Shown: positions 8,078 to 16,268 of the stretch, piece by piece | How the letters are laid out: every line of letters begins with the position of its first letter | Position numbering within the stretch: position 1 is the first letter of the stretch | Assembly (NCBI GenBank): GCA_965662195.1 | Contig: CBFIHA010000065.1 | Span: 1-21,403, forward strand | Direction of reading: 5' to 3' | From: UBA1268 sp965662195 | Lineage (GTDB): Bacteria > Planctomycetota > Planctomycetia > Pirellulales > UBA1268 | Length of the DNA: 21,403 nt | Translations under genes and position numbers: made by a program | Notes under the pieces: model-generated | What the model was told of the DNA's origin: nothing | The model's input: the letters and a program-made list of their open reading frames with translations, nothing else | The model's database searches: none

Positions 8078-10383
8078 GCCTTGTCGCCGTTGTTGTCTGC
8101 ACGCTGCTGTCGGGCTACGGACTCAGCCAGCTGCGAATTGATGACGACCTCCGGTCGCTCCTCCGCAGCGTCGGGAAGACCGACTGGGGGAGTGGTACCG
8201 AAGCCACGGAACTCGACGAAGAGTTTGCCGTGATCGATGCCGTCGGGGAACGCTTCGGCAGCCCCGATCGCGATTGTGTCGTCCGCCTCTGCCGGCCGCA
8301 GGGCGGCCTCTTCCACGAACCCACGCTCTCAACGATCCGTGGGCTGGCAAATCGACTGGAGCAACTACCGGCCGTCGAGCGGGTGCGGACGATGTTTGAC
8401 ATGCGGCGGCAGGGGGTGGTCGGGGCCGTCTTGCCGGTCATTCCCCGCACGGCTGGACAGCTCGATGCCGAGACCCTGCGGGAGGCTCAGGACCGGGCGG
8501 TCGACCATCCACTCGTCGGCGGCCACCTGTTGTCGGCCGACGCCACGACAACCCTCTTCATTCTGCGGCTTGTTGAGAATGCCGACCGACCGCCCCGCCT
8601 CGGCCCGGCGGTTGAGTCGATCGAACAGGTGCTGCGTGCCTCCGCCGTTGCCGGTGTCGAGGCCCAGCTGACAGGTCTGCCGGCTCTGCGGCAGCAGGCG
8701 GCCAGGGCACTGCGGCGGGACATGCTGCTGTTCAACTCACTCGGGCTGCTGCTGGCGGTGGTCCTCTCAGCCACAATCGCCCGCAGCCTCAGGTCGACCC
8801 TGGTTGCCTGCCTGCCACCGGCCGTCGGGGCAGTCTGGGCGATGGGCCTCCTCGGCCTGTGTGGAGCACCGATCAACATTCTCACCAGCGTGGTGCCATC
8901 CCTGGCGTTGGTGGTCGGCACCTGCGACTCGATTCATTTCATCGAAGACATGCGGCGGAGTGTCAGGCGGGGCCTCGATCCGCTGGCCGCCTCCAGTGGC
9001 GCGGTGCGACGGGTCGGCACCGCCTGCGGCCTGACCAGCCTTGTCACCGCCATCGGGTTCGCCTCCTTGGCGGCGGCCCGGATCGAGGCGGTACGAACCT
9101 TCGGCCTGGCCGCCGCGGCCGGAGCAATCGCCAGTTTCGCGGCGGTCACACTGCTGACCCCGCTGTTGGCCTCCACCCGCTTCTGTCAGGGCCTGCGGCT
9201 GGGACATTCCTGGCGACTGGCCAGCCGGACGGCGGGAACGCTCACCGCTTTTTCAATCCGTCACGCCCGGCCAATTGCGGCGGTCGGACTGGTCGGCACC
9301 CTGTTCCTCACCCTGCTGGGCCTTCAGGTTGATGCCGACAACCGGGTGATCGACGCCCTGCCGCGGCGGGCCGAGGCATCGCGGGCCTTGCGGGCAGTCG
9401 ACGCCGAGTTCGGCGGCGTGATGGGGGTCGATGTCATCGTCCGCTGGCCGGCGGCGATTGGCTGGCGGGACGAAGTAGTCCTGGAACAGCTACGTGCTGT
9501 CCACGCCATCATTGAGCAGTCGGATGCCGCCAGCCGACCGCTCTCACTCGCCTCGGTGGTTGCCGGCATGCCGACCCGGGCCCGCCACCGGCTGCCAGCC
9601 GCAGCGGTCGAAGAACTGGTCGATCCCAGCGCAGGAATGGCAATCGTGCGGGCCCGCGTTCGGGACGCCGGCAGCCGTCAGCTGGAAGCCGTGTACCGCG
9701 GCATCGAGGACCAGCTCGACCTTCTCGCCGCGGACTCACCCGGCTGGCAGTTCGAGCTGGCCGGAATGTCGGTCGTCTCGGCCCGCAACATCCGGCAGCT
9801 GGTTCATGATCTCGGCGGCAGCCTGCTGCTGGAGGTGATCGTCATCGGCACAATTCTGGCGTTGGCCTTCCGCTCACCGGTGGCCGGCCTGGTCAGCCTG
9901 ATTCCGAATGTCTTTCCGCTGGCGGTGATTGCCGCGGTGTTGGTCGCGACTGGCAGGTCGCTCGACCCGGCCACGGTGATCGTCTTCAACGTCTGCCTCG
10001 GGCTTGCCGTTGATGACACGGTGCATGTGCTGGCAGCCCTGGCCCGGCACCGCCGTGAGGGCGTGTCGATCGCCTCGGCCGTTCGCCGGGCGGTAGCTGA
10101 AACCGGCAACCCCGTCGTGCTTGGGGGACTGGTTCTGGGAATCGGCTTCGCCGTGGTGACCATCAGCAGCGTGCCGTCGCTGGCCGGCTTCGGCCGGCTG
10201 GCCTGTGCGGCGGTGGCAGCGGCGACCGTGGCGGAACTGATCTTGCTGCCGGCGATCCTGGTGGTGACCGACGACCTGCTGCGCCGCTCGGCCGGTTGGA
10301 GCCACGCCTGGCGGCACGACCCCATTTTTGGTCCGCCCCCAGCCGTCACCCCCGTGCCCAGCATCACTGCAACCTCGGGCTGA
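7993..10383 (+). CDS. RND-superfamily exporter, HAE3/MMPL type
   Basis: This is a large membrane protein of about 796 residues if read from GTG 7993, or 825 from ATG 7906. It has the two-fold RND plan on a smaller scale than AcrB/CzcA: TM1 at GLSLVAVVVCTLLSGYGL, a periplasmic loop, a bundle of helices including VVPSLALVVGTCDSIHFIEDM, then the second half repeating the pattern with CLGLAVDDTVHVLAALARHR. The aspartates in TCDSIH and VDDTVH are the expected proton-relay positions. Such exporters (COG1033-like) move lipids or hydrophobic compounds; the substrate is unknown. The start is uncertain: TM1 begins at about the SET stop codon, so translation must start inside the SET gene, and no other ATG/GTG/TTG was found between 7993 and TM1. 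No ribosome binding site is obvious. Confidence 0.85.
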   Translation: MRSGHLPGLDRRPGRATPDPGRRRWQGLSLVAVVVCTLLSGYGLSQLRIDDDLRSLLRSVGKTDWGSGTEATELDEEFAVIDAVGERFGSPDRDCVVRLCRPQGGLFHEPTLSTIRGLANRLEQLPAVERVRTMFDMRRQGVVGAVLPVIPRTAGQLDAETLREAQDRAVDHPLVGGHLLSADATTTLFILRLVENADRPPRLGPAVESIEQVLRASAVAGVEAQLTGLPALRQQAARALRRDMLLFNSLGLLLAVVLSATIARSLRSTLVACLPPAVGAVWAMGLLGLCGAPINILTSVVPSLALVVGTCDSIHFIEDMRRSVRRGLDPLAASSGAVRRVGTACGLTSLVTAIGFASLAAARIEAVRTFGLAAAAGAIASFAAVTLLTPLLASTRFCQGLRLGHSWRLASRTAGTLTAFSIRHARPIAAVGLVGTLFLTLLGLQVDADNRVIDALPRRAEASRALRAVDAEFGGVMGVDVIVRWPAAIGWRDEVVLEQLRAVHAIIEQSDAASRPLSLASVVAGMPTRARHRLPAAAVEELVDPSAGMAIVRARVRDAGSRQLEAVYRGIEDQLDLLAADSPGWQFELAGMSVVSARNIRQLVHDLGGSLLLEVIVIGTILALAFRSPVAGLVSLIPNVFPLAVIAAVLVATGRSLDPATVIVFNVCLGLAVDDTVHVLAALARHRREGVSIASAVRRAVAETGNPVVLGGLVLGIGFAVVTISSVPSLAGFGRLACAAVAAATVAELILLPAILVVTDDLLRRSAGWSHAWRHDPIFGPPPAVTPVPSITATSG

Positions 10384-10690
10384 CTCGGACAACGAACAGA
10401 CGGCTGAACAGGCCCACCTGCGGCCCGCGGTCACTCGCTTCAGAGGCCGGCCTTCACCAAGGGGTTTCCCCGGCACGACTTCGACCTCCCACGATCACGG
10501 CCTTGTGAGCGGCTGGGGGGCAACACTATCTTTTCGTTGAGGCGCTCCTTGCGGCGCTCTCTGACGACCCGCTCTGCGGAGTCCCGACCCGAGGCGGCCA
10601 ACCTTTCCCATCGCCTGCCGGCCGGTGGTGACTAGTCCACCTGACCCACACGCCTCTTGCCAACAGTTCTCACCGCCCAAGAAATCGACC
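10384..10690. other. 307-base non-coding gap upstream of the czcBA-like genes
   Basis: No convincing gene is seen here. The adaptor frame is open upstream to GTG 10625, but residues before ATG 10691 do not look like protein. The stretch probably holds the 3' end of the RND transcript and the promoter of the metal-efflux pair. A weak sigma-70-like pair, TTGTGA at 10503-10508 and TATCTT at 10527-10532 with an 18-base spacer, matches consensus at 4 of 6 positions each. No terminator with a T run was found. Confidence 0.4.
10503..10532 (+). promoter_or_regulatory. Weak candidate promoter for the czcBA-like operon
   Basis: TTGTGA, 18 bases, then TATCTT. Each hexamer matches the sigma-70 consensus at 4 of 6 positions. 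It is correctly placed in the gap before the adaptor gene but leaves a leader of about 150 bases. Chance occurrence is quite possible. Confidence 0.2.
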
Positions 10691-12175
10691 ATGACACCAA
10701 TCACCACGAATGCTCCGCGGCGTCGGACCATCCCCTGGCTGGTGGCCGCGGTTCTGATCGCCGCCACCGTCGCCGCAGTCGGGTTCGTCTGGCGGCCGGC
10801 TCCGCCGCTTGCCCAGCGGGTGGCTGCGGCCGAACCCCAGGCTCCGGCCGACAGCGATCCCTCCGTGGTGGTTTTCCCTGAGGAACTCTGGGAAGCGGCG
10901 GGGCTCACGATCGCCCCGGCCACTCCCGGATTGATCGAGCGGGCCACCACCCTCACCGGTACGATCAGCCTCAATGAAGACCGCCTCGCCCATGTCTACC
11001 CGCTCGTCGAGGGCCGGGTTGAAGGGGTGCACGTCAGTCTTGGCGATCGGGTCACCAAGGGGCAGCAGATGGCCGTCATCCAGAGCCGGCAGGTCGGTGA
11101 TGCCATGCTCCGCCTCGCCCAGGATCGGCTGCAGCTGAGTTTCGCCAGCCGGAAAGACGAATGGACCCAGGCGATCGCCAAAAACACGCTTACGTTGATC
11201 GAGCTGCTACGGGCCGAGGCCCCGGTCGAGGAGATCGAGCGTCAGCTGCAGAACCGCCCACTGGGCGAATACCGTGACAAGCTGATGTCGGCTTACATTG
11301 ACAAGGCGACCAGCCGCAAAAATCTGGACCGGCTCGAGCCGCTGCAGTCGGAGGGAATCGTTGCCTCCCGGCACATCTACGAGGCCGAGGCGAGCTGGAA
11401 ATCGAATCGGGCAACGCTGCAGTCGCTGCTGGAACAGCTTGAACAGGAGGCCCGCCAGACCGCCATCATGTCGACCCAGCAGGTGGCCGAACTCAAGACC
11501 CGGGTCGCAGTTGATGAGGCCGCCTTGAAAATCCTGGGGCTCGGCGACGACCTGATCGCCGCGATTGACCCCCGCACGGGCGCCGCGTTGGCCCGTTGCC
11601 CGATCCTCGCCCCATTTGGCGGCACCGTCATCTCCAAGGACGTGGTGCTGCTTGAGCACGTTGGCCCGACGAACCAGATCCTCTCCGTCGCCGACCTCTC
11701 AACCGTCTGGCTGTCAGCCGACGTCTACGAGGAACAACTCCCGCTGCTGGCGGATCTGCAGGGCAAGGCCGTGCGGTTCCGCAGTGGGTCGTGGCCGGGC
11801 GAGGTCTTTGAGGCCACCGTCTTCTACACCGGCGACCTCGTCGACCCCGAAACCCGCACACTCCATCTGCGGGCCGTTGCCGACAATAAGGACGGGCGGC
11901 TCAAACCGGGCATGTTTGTGACGGTCGATCTCCCCGACACCAAGGCGGCCACCGTGCTGCAGGTGCCGCTCGCCGCGGTGCTTGAGCATGCGGGTGAGTC
12001 GTTCGTCTTCCGGCATCTCGGGGACGGTCGGTTCCAGAAGACGGCCGTCACAATCGGCCGCCGGACAGCGAACGCCGTTGAAATCAGTGACGGTCTCACC
12101 GCCGGCGACAGGGTGGTCGTCACTGGCGGCTTTGCCCTGAAGTCGCGGCTGCTCTCGGCACTGCTTGAGGAATAA
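10691..12175 (+). CDS. czcB: CzcB-like periplasmic adaptor of a heavy-metal RND efflux system
   Basis: The 494-residue membrane fusion protein has an N-terminal anchor (residues 14-34), then the two halves of a biotinyl-lipoyl domain at about 100-132 (HVYPLVEGRVEGVHVSLGDRV) and 303-336 (CPILAPFGGTVISKD). A long helical hairpin rich in Q, E and L lies between them (135-285). A beta-barrel follows (LSTVWLSADVYEEQLPLL, LKPGMFVTVDLP) and a membrane-proximal domain at the end (GLTAGDRVVVTGGFALKS). It should link the inner-membrane pump to an outer-membrane channel. No His-rich metal-binding N-terminus is seen. It is encoded 83 bases before the CzcA-like pump, as expected for an operon. ATG 10691 was preferred over GTG 10625 because it directly precedes a short basic stretch and the anchor. 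The symbol is by family resemblance. Confidence 0.88.
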   Translation: MTPITTNAPRRRTIPWLVAAVLIAATVAAVGFVWRPAPPLAQRVAAAEPQAPADSDPSVVVFPEELWEAAGLTIAPATPGLIERATTLTGTISLNEDRLAHVYPLVEGRVEGVHVSLGDRVTKGQQMAVIQSRQVGDAMLRLAQDRLQLSFASRKDEWTQAIAKNTLTLIELLRAEAPVEEIERQLQNRPLGEYRDKLMSAYIDKATSRKNLDRLEPLQSEGIVASRHIYEAEASWKSNRATLQSLLEQLEQEARQTAIMSTQQVAELKTRVAVDEAALKILGLGDDLIAAIDPRTGAALARCPILAPFGGTVISKDVVLLEHVGPTNQILSVADLSTVWLSADVYEEQLPLLADLQGKAVRFRSGSWPGEVFEATVFYTGDLVDPETRTLHLRAVADNKDGRLKPGMFVTVDLPDTKAATVLQVPLAAVLEHAGESFVFRHLGDGRFQKTAVTIGRRTANAVEISDGLTAGDRVVVTGGFALKSRLLSALLEE

Positions 12176-12258
12176 AGGGCCGGCGGCCGGACGACACTGA
12201 CGACCATGCCGGGTCTGCTCACATCACTGTTCCTTCACGTTCAGGGAAAGATGCCCTC

Positions 12259-15200
12259 ATGGTTTCGCGGATCATCGACTGGTCGCTCGACAATCGCTTC
12301 GTGGTCATGCTGCTGGCAGTCGTGCTCCTAGGGGTCGGCGCCGGCTCGGTCGCCAGCCTGCCACTGGATGCGGTGCCCGACCTGACAAACGTGCAGGTGC
12401 AGGTGCTGACCCTCTCGCCCTCCCTCGGCCCGGTCGAGGTCGAGCAGTTCATCACCTTTCCGGTCGAGAATGCGATGAGCGGTCTGCCGCGGGTCGAGGA
12501 GATCCGCTCGATCAGCCGCTTCGGCCTTTCCGCCGTGACCGTTGCCTTCGAGGAAGGGACCGACATTTATTGGGCCCGCAATCTCATCAATGAACGGCTG
12601 CAGCATGCCCGGGAGAACATCCCCCCGGGCATGGGTGACCCGCAGATGGGCCCGATTGCCACCGGCATGAGTGAGATCTATCAGTTCGAGGTGCGGGCCC
12701 AGCCGGGCTATGACTACGACCTGATGGAGCTCAGGACCATTCTCGACTGGCAGATCGCCTTCCAGCTGCGGAGCGTGCCGGGGGTGATTGAGGTCAATAC
12801 CTTCGGCGGTCAGCTGAAGACCTATGAGATTCAGGTCGATCCGGACCGGCTGCTCAACTTCGGTATCTCGCTGAGCCAGGTCTTCGAGGCCCTCGAGGAG
12901 AACAACGGCAATGCCGGTGGCGGGGCAATCGCCCGTGGGGCCGAACAGCGGCTGGTCCGGGCCGAGGGCCTGATCAGCAGCCTCGACGACATCCGCTCGA
13001 TCGTACTCGACAGCCGGAGTGATGGCACCCCGATCCGGATTGCCGACATCGGCGAGGTTCGGTTCGCCCCCATGCTGCGGCAGGGGGCGGTCACCCGAGA
13101 CGGCGACCGTGAGGCCGTGACAGGCATGGTCATGATGCTGATGGGGGGCAACTCGCGGCAGGTGGTCGCTGACGTCAAGTCGACCATCGCCGAGATCAAC
13201 AAGACCCTGCCCGAGGGCGTCTTCATCGACACCTTCTATGATCGTACCGAACTGGTCGCCAAGACCATCCACACCATCACCGAAAACATCAGCGTCGGCG
13301 TCCTGCTGGTGATTGTGATGCTGTTCCTGCTGCTGGGCGACATCCGGGCGGGGCTGATTGTGGCGGCGGCCATCCCGCTTTCGGCGATGGCGGCCCTGAT
13401 CGCCATGAAGGTGGCCGGTGTCTCGGCCAACCTGATGAGCCTCGGGGCGGTTGACTTCGGGGTCATCGTCGATGGGGCGGTGGTGATGGTTGAAAACGCC
13501 GTTCGCAACGTCGCGACTTACCAGCGGCGGCATGGTGGCGGCCGGGCACCGCTCTCGGTGTTCAAGGAGTCATCCCGGGAGGTCGGCACACCGATCATGT
13601 TTGCCGGGCTGATCGTGATCATCGTCTTTTTGCCGATCCTCAGCCTACAGGGTGTCGAGGGGAAGATGTTCCGCCCAATGGCCTTCACCTTCATGTCGGC
13701 AATGACTGGGGCGTTGATCCTCTCGGTCACGGTCATTCCGGTGATGGCTTCACTGTTTCTTGCCCGTCGGGTGAGCGAGAAGGAGACCTTTCTTGTCGCC
13801 TGGTGCAAGCGCGGTTACCGCCCGCTGCTGACGGCGGCCCTCACCCGCCCCGCCTTGATGCTCGGCGGTGCGGTGACAGTGTTTGCCCTGAGCATCGCGC
13901 TGGCCGGCACCTTTGGCCTGGAGTTCGTGCCCAAGCTCGATGAAGGTGACATCGCCATCCAGGCCACCCGGCTGCCGAGTGTCTCGCTGGAGGCCTCGAT
14001 CGAAATGACCAAGGCAATGGAGCGGACGCTGCTGAAGTTCCCACAGGTCGAAAGCGTGGTCTCCAAGACCGGCCGGCCCGAGATTGCCAACGACCCGATG
14101 GGTGTCCACCAGACCGACATCTTCGTGCGGCTGAAGGCTGCCGACGGCCACGAGGTGCCCGACTATGACAAGGCAGAACTGATCGAACAGATGCATGCCG
14201 ACCTCGAGGCCAGCGTGCCGAGCAATTCCTACAGCTTCACCCAGCCGATCGAGCTGCGGGTGCAGGAACTGGTCGCTGGGGTGCGGTCCGACATCGGCCT
14301 GAGCCTTTACGGTGACGACCTCAACGTGCTCGAGGTCGAAGGGGACAAGATCGTCCGGGCGCTCTCCGCAGTACCTGGTGCGGCCGATGTGCAGGCCCAG
14401 CAGATCGGCGGCCTCCCCTACGTTCGGGTGATTATCCGCCGCGACGCGATTGCCCGCTACGGCATCAATGCCAGCGACGTACTTGATGCGACACGGGTGA
14501 TTGGCGGCCATGTTGTGGGCGAGGTCTTCGAGGGCCAGCGACGATTCCCGATGCAGGTTCGGCTCGCGGGCCGCTGGCGGGAGGACATCGACCGGCTGGG
14601 ACAGCTCAAAATTGCGGACGCCCGGGGCCGGCAGATCCCGCTAGCCCAGCTGGCCACGATTACCGTCGAGGAGGGCCCCTCGGAGATCAGCCGCGATGCC
14701 ATCCGCCGCCGGCTGCTCATCCAGTGCAATGTCCGCGGCCGGGACCTGGCCGGTTTCGTGGCCGATGCCCAGCAGACCGTCGCCGAACGGGTGAAGCTTC
14801 CAGCGGGCTACTCGTTGACCTGGGGTGGCCAGTTCGAGAATCTCCAGCGGGCCAGCCGCCGGCTGCTGATTGCGGTGCCGGTCGCGCTCTTTCTGATCTT
14901 CTCGTTGGTCTACCTCACCTTCGGGTCGGTGAAGCTGACACTGCTGATCTACCTCAACGTGCCGATCGCCGCGACCGGCGGCATCGTTGCCCTCTGGTTC
15001 CGCGACATGCCCTTCTCAATCTCGGCTGGCGTTGGCTTCATTGCCCTGTTCGGTATTGCCGTGATGAACGGCGTGGTGCTGATTGAGCACATCCGCCACC
15101 TACGCAAGACCGGCAGCGACCAGCGGACGGCGATCTTCGAGGGGTCGCTGGACCGGCTGCGGCCGGTGCTGATGACGGCGACCACCGACGCCCTCGGCTT

Positions 15201-15354
15201 CCTCCCGATGGCCATCTCGTCGAGTGCAGGCGCGGAAGTCCAGCGGCCACTGGCCACCGTCGTGATCGGCGGCCTGGCGACCTCGATGGTGCTCACCCTC
15301 CTGGTGCTGCCAGCGATCTACCCCTGGTTCGAACCGGCCGCCGACAGCGAGTGA
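12259..15354 (+). CDS. czcA: CzcA-like heavy-metal RND efflux pump (HME family)
   Basis: At 1031 residues this is the full length for an HME-family inner-membrane proton/metal antiporter. It begins with the usual TM1 (RFVVMLLAVVLLGVGAGS) and PLDAVPDLTNVQVQVLT. The TM4 relay D399, D405 and E412 sits in VDFGVIVDGAVVMVENA with the same 6- and 7-residue spacing as the essential residues known in CzcA. SYSFTQPIELRVQELVAGVRSD and DPMGVHQTD resemble divalent-cation pumps (Zn, Co, Cd or Ni) more than Cu/Ag pumps such as CusA; this substrate guess is inference. The second helix bundle (NVPIAATGGIVALWF, ISAGVGFIALFGIAVMNGVVLIEH) is intact. The only purine-rich candidate binding site, AGGGAAAG at 12243-12250, is a little close to the ATG. 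No outer-membrane CzcC gene is adjacent within the window. Confidence 0.93.
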   Translation: MVSRIIDWSLDNRFVVMLLAVVLLGVGAGSVASLPLDAVPDLTNVQVQVLTLSPSLGPVEVEQFITFPVENAMSGLPRVEEIRSISRFGLSAVTVAFEEGTDIYWARNLINERLQHARENIPPGMGDPQMGPIATGMSEIYQFEVRAQPGYDYDLMELRTILDWQIAFQLRSVPGVIEVNTFGGQLKTYEIQVDPDRLLNFGISLSQVFEALEENNGNAGGGAIARGAEQRLVRAEGLISSLDDIRSIVLDSRSDGTPIRIADIGEVRFAPMLRQGAVTRDGDREAVTGMVMMLMGGNSRQVVADVKSTIAEINKTLPEGVFIDTFYDRTELVAKTIHTITENISVGVLLVIVMLFLLLGDIRAGLIVAAAIPLSAMAALIAMKVAGVSANLMSLGAVDFGVIVDGAVVMVENAVRNVATYQRRHGGGRAPLSVFKESSREVGTPIMFAGLIVIIVFLPILSLQGVEGKMFRPMAFTFMSAMTGALILSVTVIPVMASLFLARRVSEKETFLVAWCKRGYRPLLTAALTRPALMLGGAVTVFALSIALAGTFGLEFVPKLDEGDIAIQATRLPSVSLEASIEMTKAMERTLLKFPQVESVVSKTGRPEIANDPMGVHQTDIFVRLKAADGHEVPDYDKAELIEQMHADLEASVPSNSYSFTQPIELRVQELVAGVRSDIGLSLYGDDLNVLEVEGDKIVRALSAVPGAADVQAQQIGGLPYVRVIIRRDAIARYGINASDVLDATRVIGGHVVGEVFEGQRRFPMQVRLAGRWREDIDRLGQLKIADARGRQIPLAQLATITVEEGPSEISRDAIRRRLLIQCNVRGRDLAGFVADAQQTVAERVKLPAGYSLTWGGQFENLQRASRRLLIAVPVALFLIFSLVYLTFGSVKLTLLIYLNVPIAATGGIVALWFRDMPFSISAGVGFIALFGIAVMNGVVLIEHIRHLRKTGSDQRTAIFEGSLDRLRPVLMTATTDALGFLPMAISSSAGAEVQRPLATVVIGGLATSMVLTLLVLPAIYPWFEPAADSE

Positions 15355-15395
15355 GACTGCCGTTGTGCCGGAGCAGGGTATCGCCGCCTCGCTCA

Positions 15396-15416
15396 GCCTG
15401 GTTGCCGACGCCAGGC
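15396..15416. terminator. Weak hairpin between convergent genes
   Basis: GCCTGG and CCAGGC form a perfect 6-bp stem with a 9-base loop in the 101-base gap between the CzcA-like gene and the convergent XRE gene. There is no T run on either side, so it is at best a weak or Rho-assisted terminator. Confidence 0.3.
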
Positions 15417-15455
15417 ACGTCTGACAGCCGCTCTCAGCCCGGCTATCTCACTACA

Positions 15456-15815
15456 TTACGCAGCACCCGCCGCCAAATCATCCAAAGATATGCCGAGCGC
15501 GGCCGCGAGACGGACAGCAATCGATAGCGTCGGCTCGCGATCATCTTGCTCCAACTGTGAGAGATATCCTTGGGATATGCCGGCCGCCAATGCTAGCTCG
15601 ACTTGCGTCTGGCGGCGGGCTTCACGTGCATGGCGAATCCTTTGACCAAGGGAGAGGCCGCCTTTCTTCCCCGCGATGACTTTCCGCCGTGCCGCCCGGC
15701 GGCCGCGAATTCTGGCATCAATCTTCGGCTTCTCAAGATCGACCTGGTTCCTGATCTGCTCGTACTTGGCTGCCTCAGCGGCGGTCAGTCGTCGTTCACG
15801 GGTCACGCGTTTCAT
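15456..15815 (-). CDS. XRE/Cro-C1 family helix-turn-helix regulator, probable antitoxin
   Basis: The 119-residue protein has a C-terminal helix-turn-helix domain at about 56-114: LGQRIRHAREARRQTQVELA, AGISQGYLSQLEQDDREPTL, then IAVRLAAALGISLDDL. This is the standard five-helix XRE fold that binds palindromic operators as a dimer. Residues 1-53 are a charged extension (ERRLTAAEAAKYEQIRNQVD, then RGRRAARRKVIAGKKGG) of the sort seen on HigA-like antitoxins, perhaps used to hold the partner. It lies 60 bases downstream of a BrnT/DUF4258-like small gene in the toxin-first order. It probably neutralises that partner and represses the shared promoter (inference from layout). Confidence 0.85.
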   Translation of the reverse strand: MKRVTRERRLTAAEAAKYEQIRNQVDLEKPKIDARIRGRRAARRKVIAGKKGGLSLGQRIRHAREARRQTQVELALAAGISQGYLSQLEQDDREPTLSIAVRLAAALGISLDDLAAGAA

Positions 15816-15875
15816 AAATGACTCTCTATTGCATCATCGCGATAAGCCACCGCTTCGTCGCAATACACGTCTCGA

Positions 15876-16127
15876 TCACTCAACTTCGTACGCCGTCACA
15901 GGGTACACGCACAGGTCGTCAATCTTCTCATAGACGACTGCAAGCAGTCGCCCTGTGGTCGTTTCGCCAAACGCAATCAAGAGTCCCGAAGACCTGCTTC
16001 GCTCAATACCCTCTGGATGCCCTAAAACTTCCTCGACTTCTTCCTTGGAGACACCGTGATCGGCGATGTGCTGCACATTGCCATGCGGGTCATCGTCCAG
16101 ATCCCAGCAAATCTGTGTGAATAGCAT
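15876..16127 (-). CDS. Small BrnT/DUF4258-like protein, probable toxin
   Basis: This 83-residue protein begins MLFTQICWDLDDDPHGNVQH, followed by IADHGVSKEEVEEVLGHPE, RSSGLLIAFGETTTGRLLAVVYEKIDD and VYPVTAYEVE. The plan of WD...N..HI..HGVS.EEV.EVL, a small acidic helix, then G.T..GR.LAVVY and a C-terminal VTAYEVE resembles BrnT-type RNase toxins and the DUF4258 group, though identity is not certain. It is followed by an XRE gene, the usual type II toxin-antitoxin layout with the toxin first. A TATAAT box 18 bases upstream of the ATG gives a very short leader and no Shine-Dalgarno sequence is present. Confidence 0.75.
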   Translation of the reverse strand: MLFTQICWDLDDDPHGNVQHIADHGVSKEEVEEVLGHPEGIERSRSSGLLIAFGETTTGRLLAVVYEKIDDLCVYPVTAYEVE

Positions 16128-16145
16128 CTACGCATCGACAATGTA

Positions 16146-16151
16146 ATTATA
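16146..16151 (-). promoter_or_regulatory. Candidate -10 box (TATAAT) of the toxin-antitoxin pair
   Basis: Read on the minus strand the hexamer is a perfect TATAAT, ending 18 bases before the toxin ATG. Transcription would start about 12 bases before the start codon. The -35 match 17 bases upstream (GTCACC) is poor (3 of 6), which would suit a promoter needing help or one kept weak by a repressor. It sits in the most AT-rich stretch of the window. Confidence 0.45.
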
Positions 16152-16162
16152 GCGATAGCAGT

Positions 16163-16171
16163 ACCCGGGGT
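16163..16171. promoter_or_regulatory. Candidate operator overlapping the -35 region
   Basis: ACCC-G-GGGT is a short inverted repeat overlapping the expected -35 position of the toxin-antitoxin promoter, a suitable place for an XRE repressor. It is short and GC-rich, so chance is possible. Confidence 0.25.
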
Positions 16172-16193
16172 GACCACCTGGCCCGAAAACGTA

Positions 16194-16205
16194 CATCTAT
16201 AGATG
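16194..16205. promoter_or_regulatory. Perfect 12-bp palindrome upstream of the toxin-antitoxin pair
   Basis: CATCTATAGATG is a perfect palindrome in AT-rich DNA and is a plausible operator for the XRE protein. It lies about 43 bases upstream of the -10 box, farther than a classical repressor site, so it might be an auxiliary site or belong to the boundary of the inserted module. Confidence 0.4.
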
Positions 16206-16268
16206 AATATTTGTACACACCAAAGCAACAGCCCGCAACGGCTTCGGTGCAGCCTGCTGACGAGCCGC

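Noticed and set aside
12328..13533. 401-codon open frame antisense to the CzcA-like gene
   Set aside because: It lies wholly within a gene with strong family motifs, has no recognisable domain, and its His/Asp/Gly-rich content is what the reverse strand of a GC-rich gene produces.
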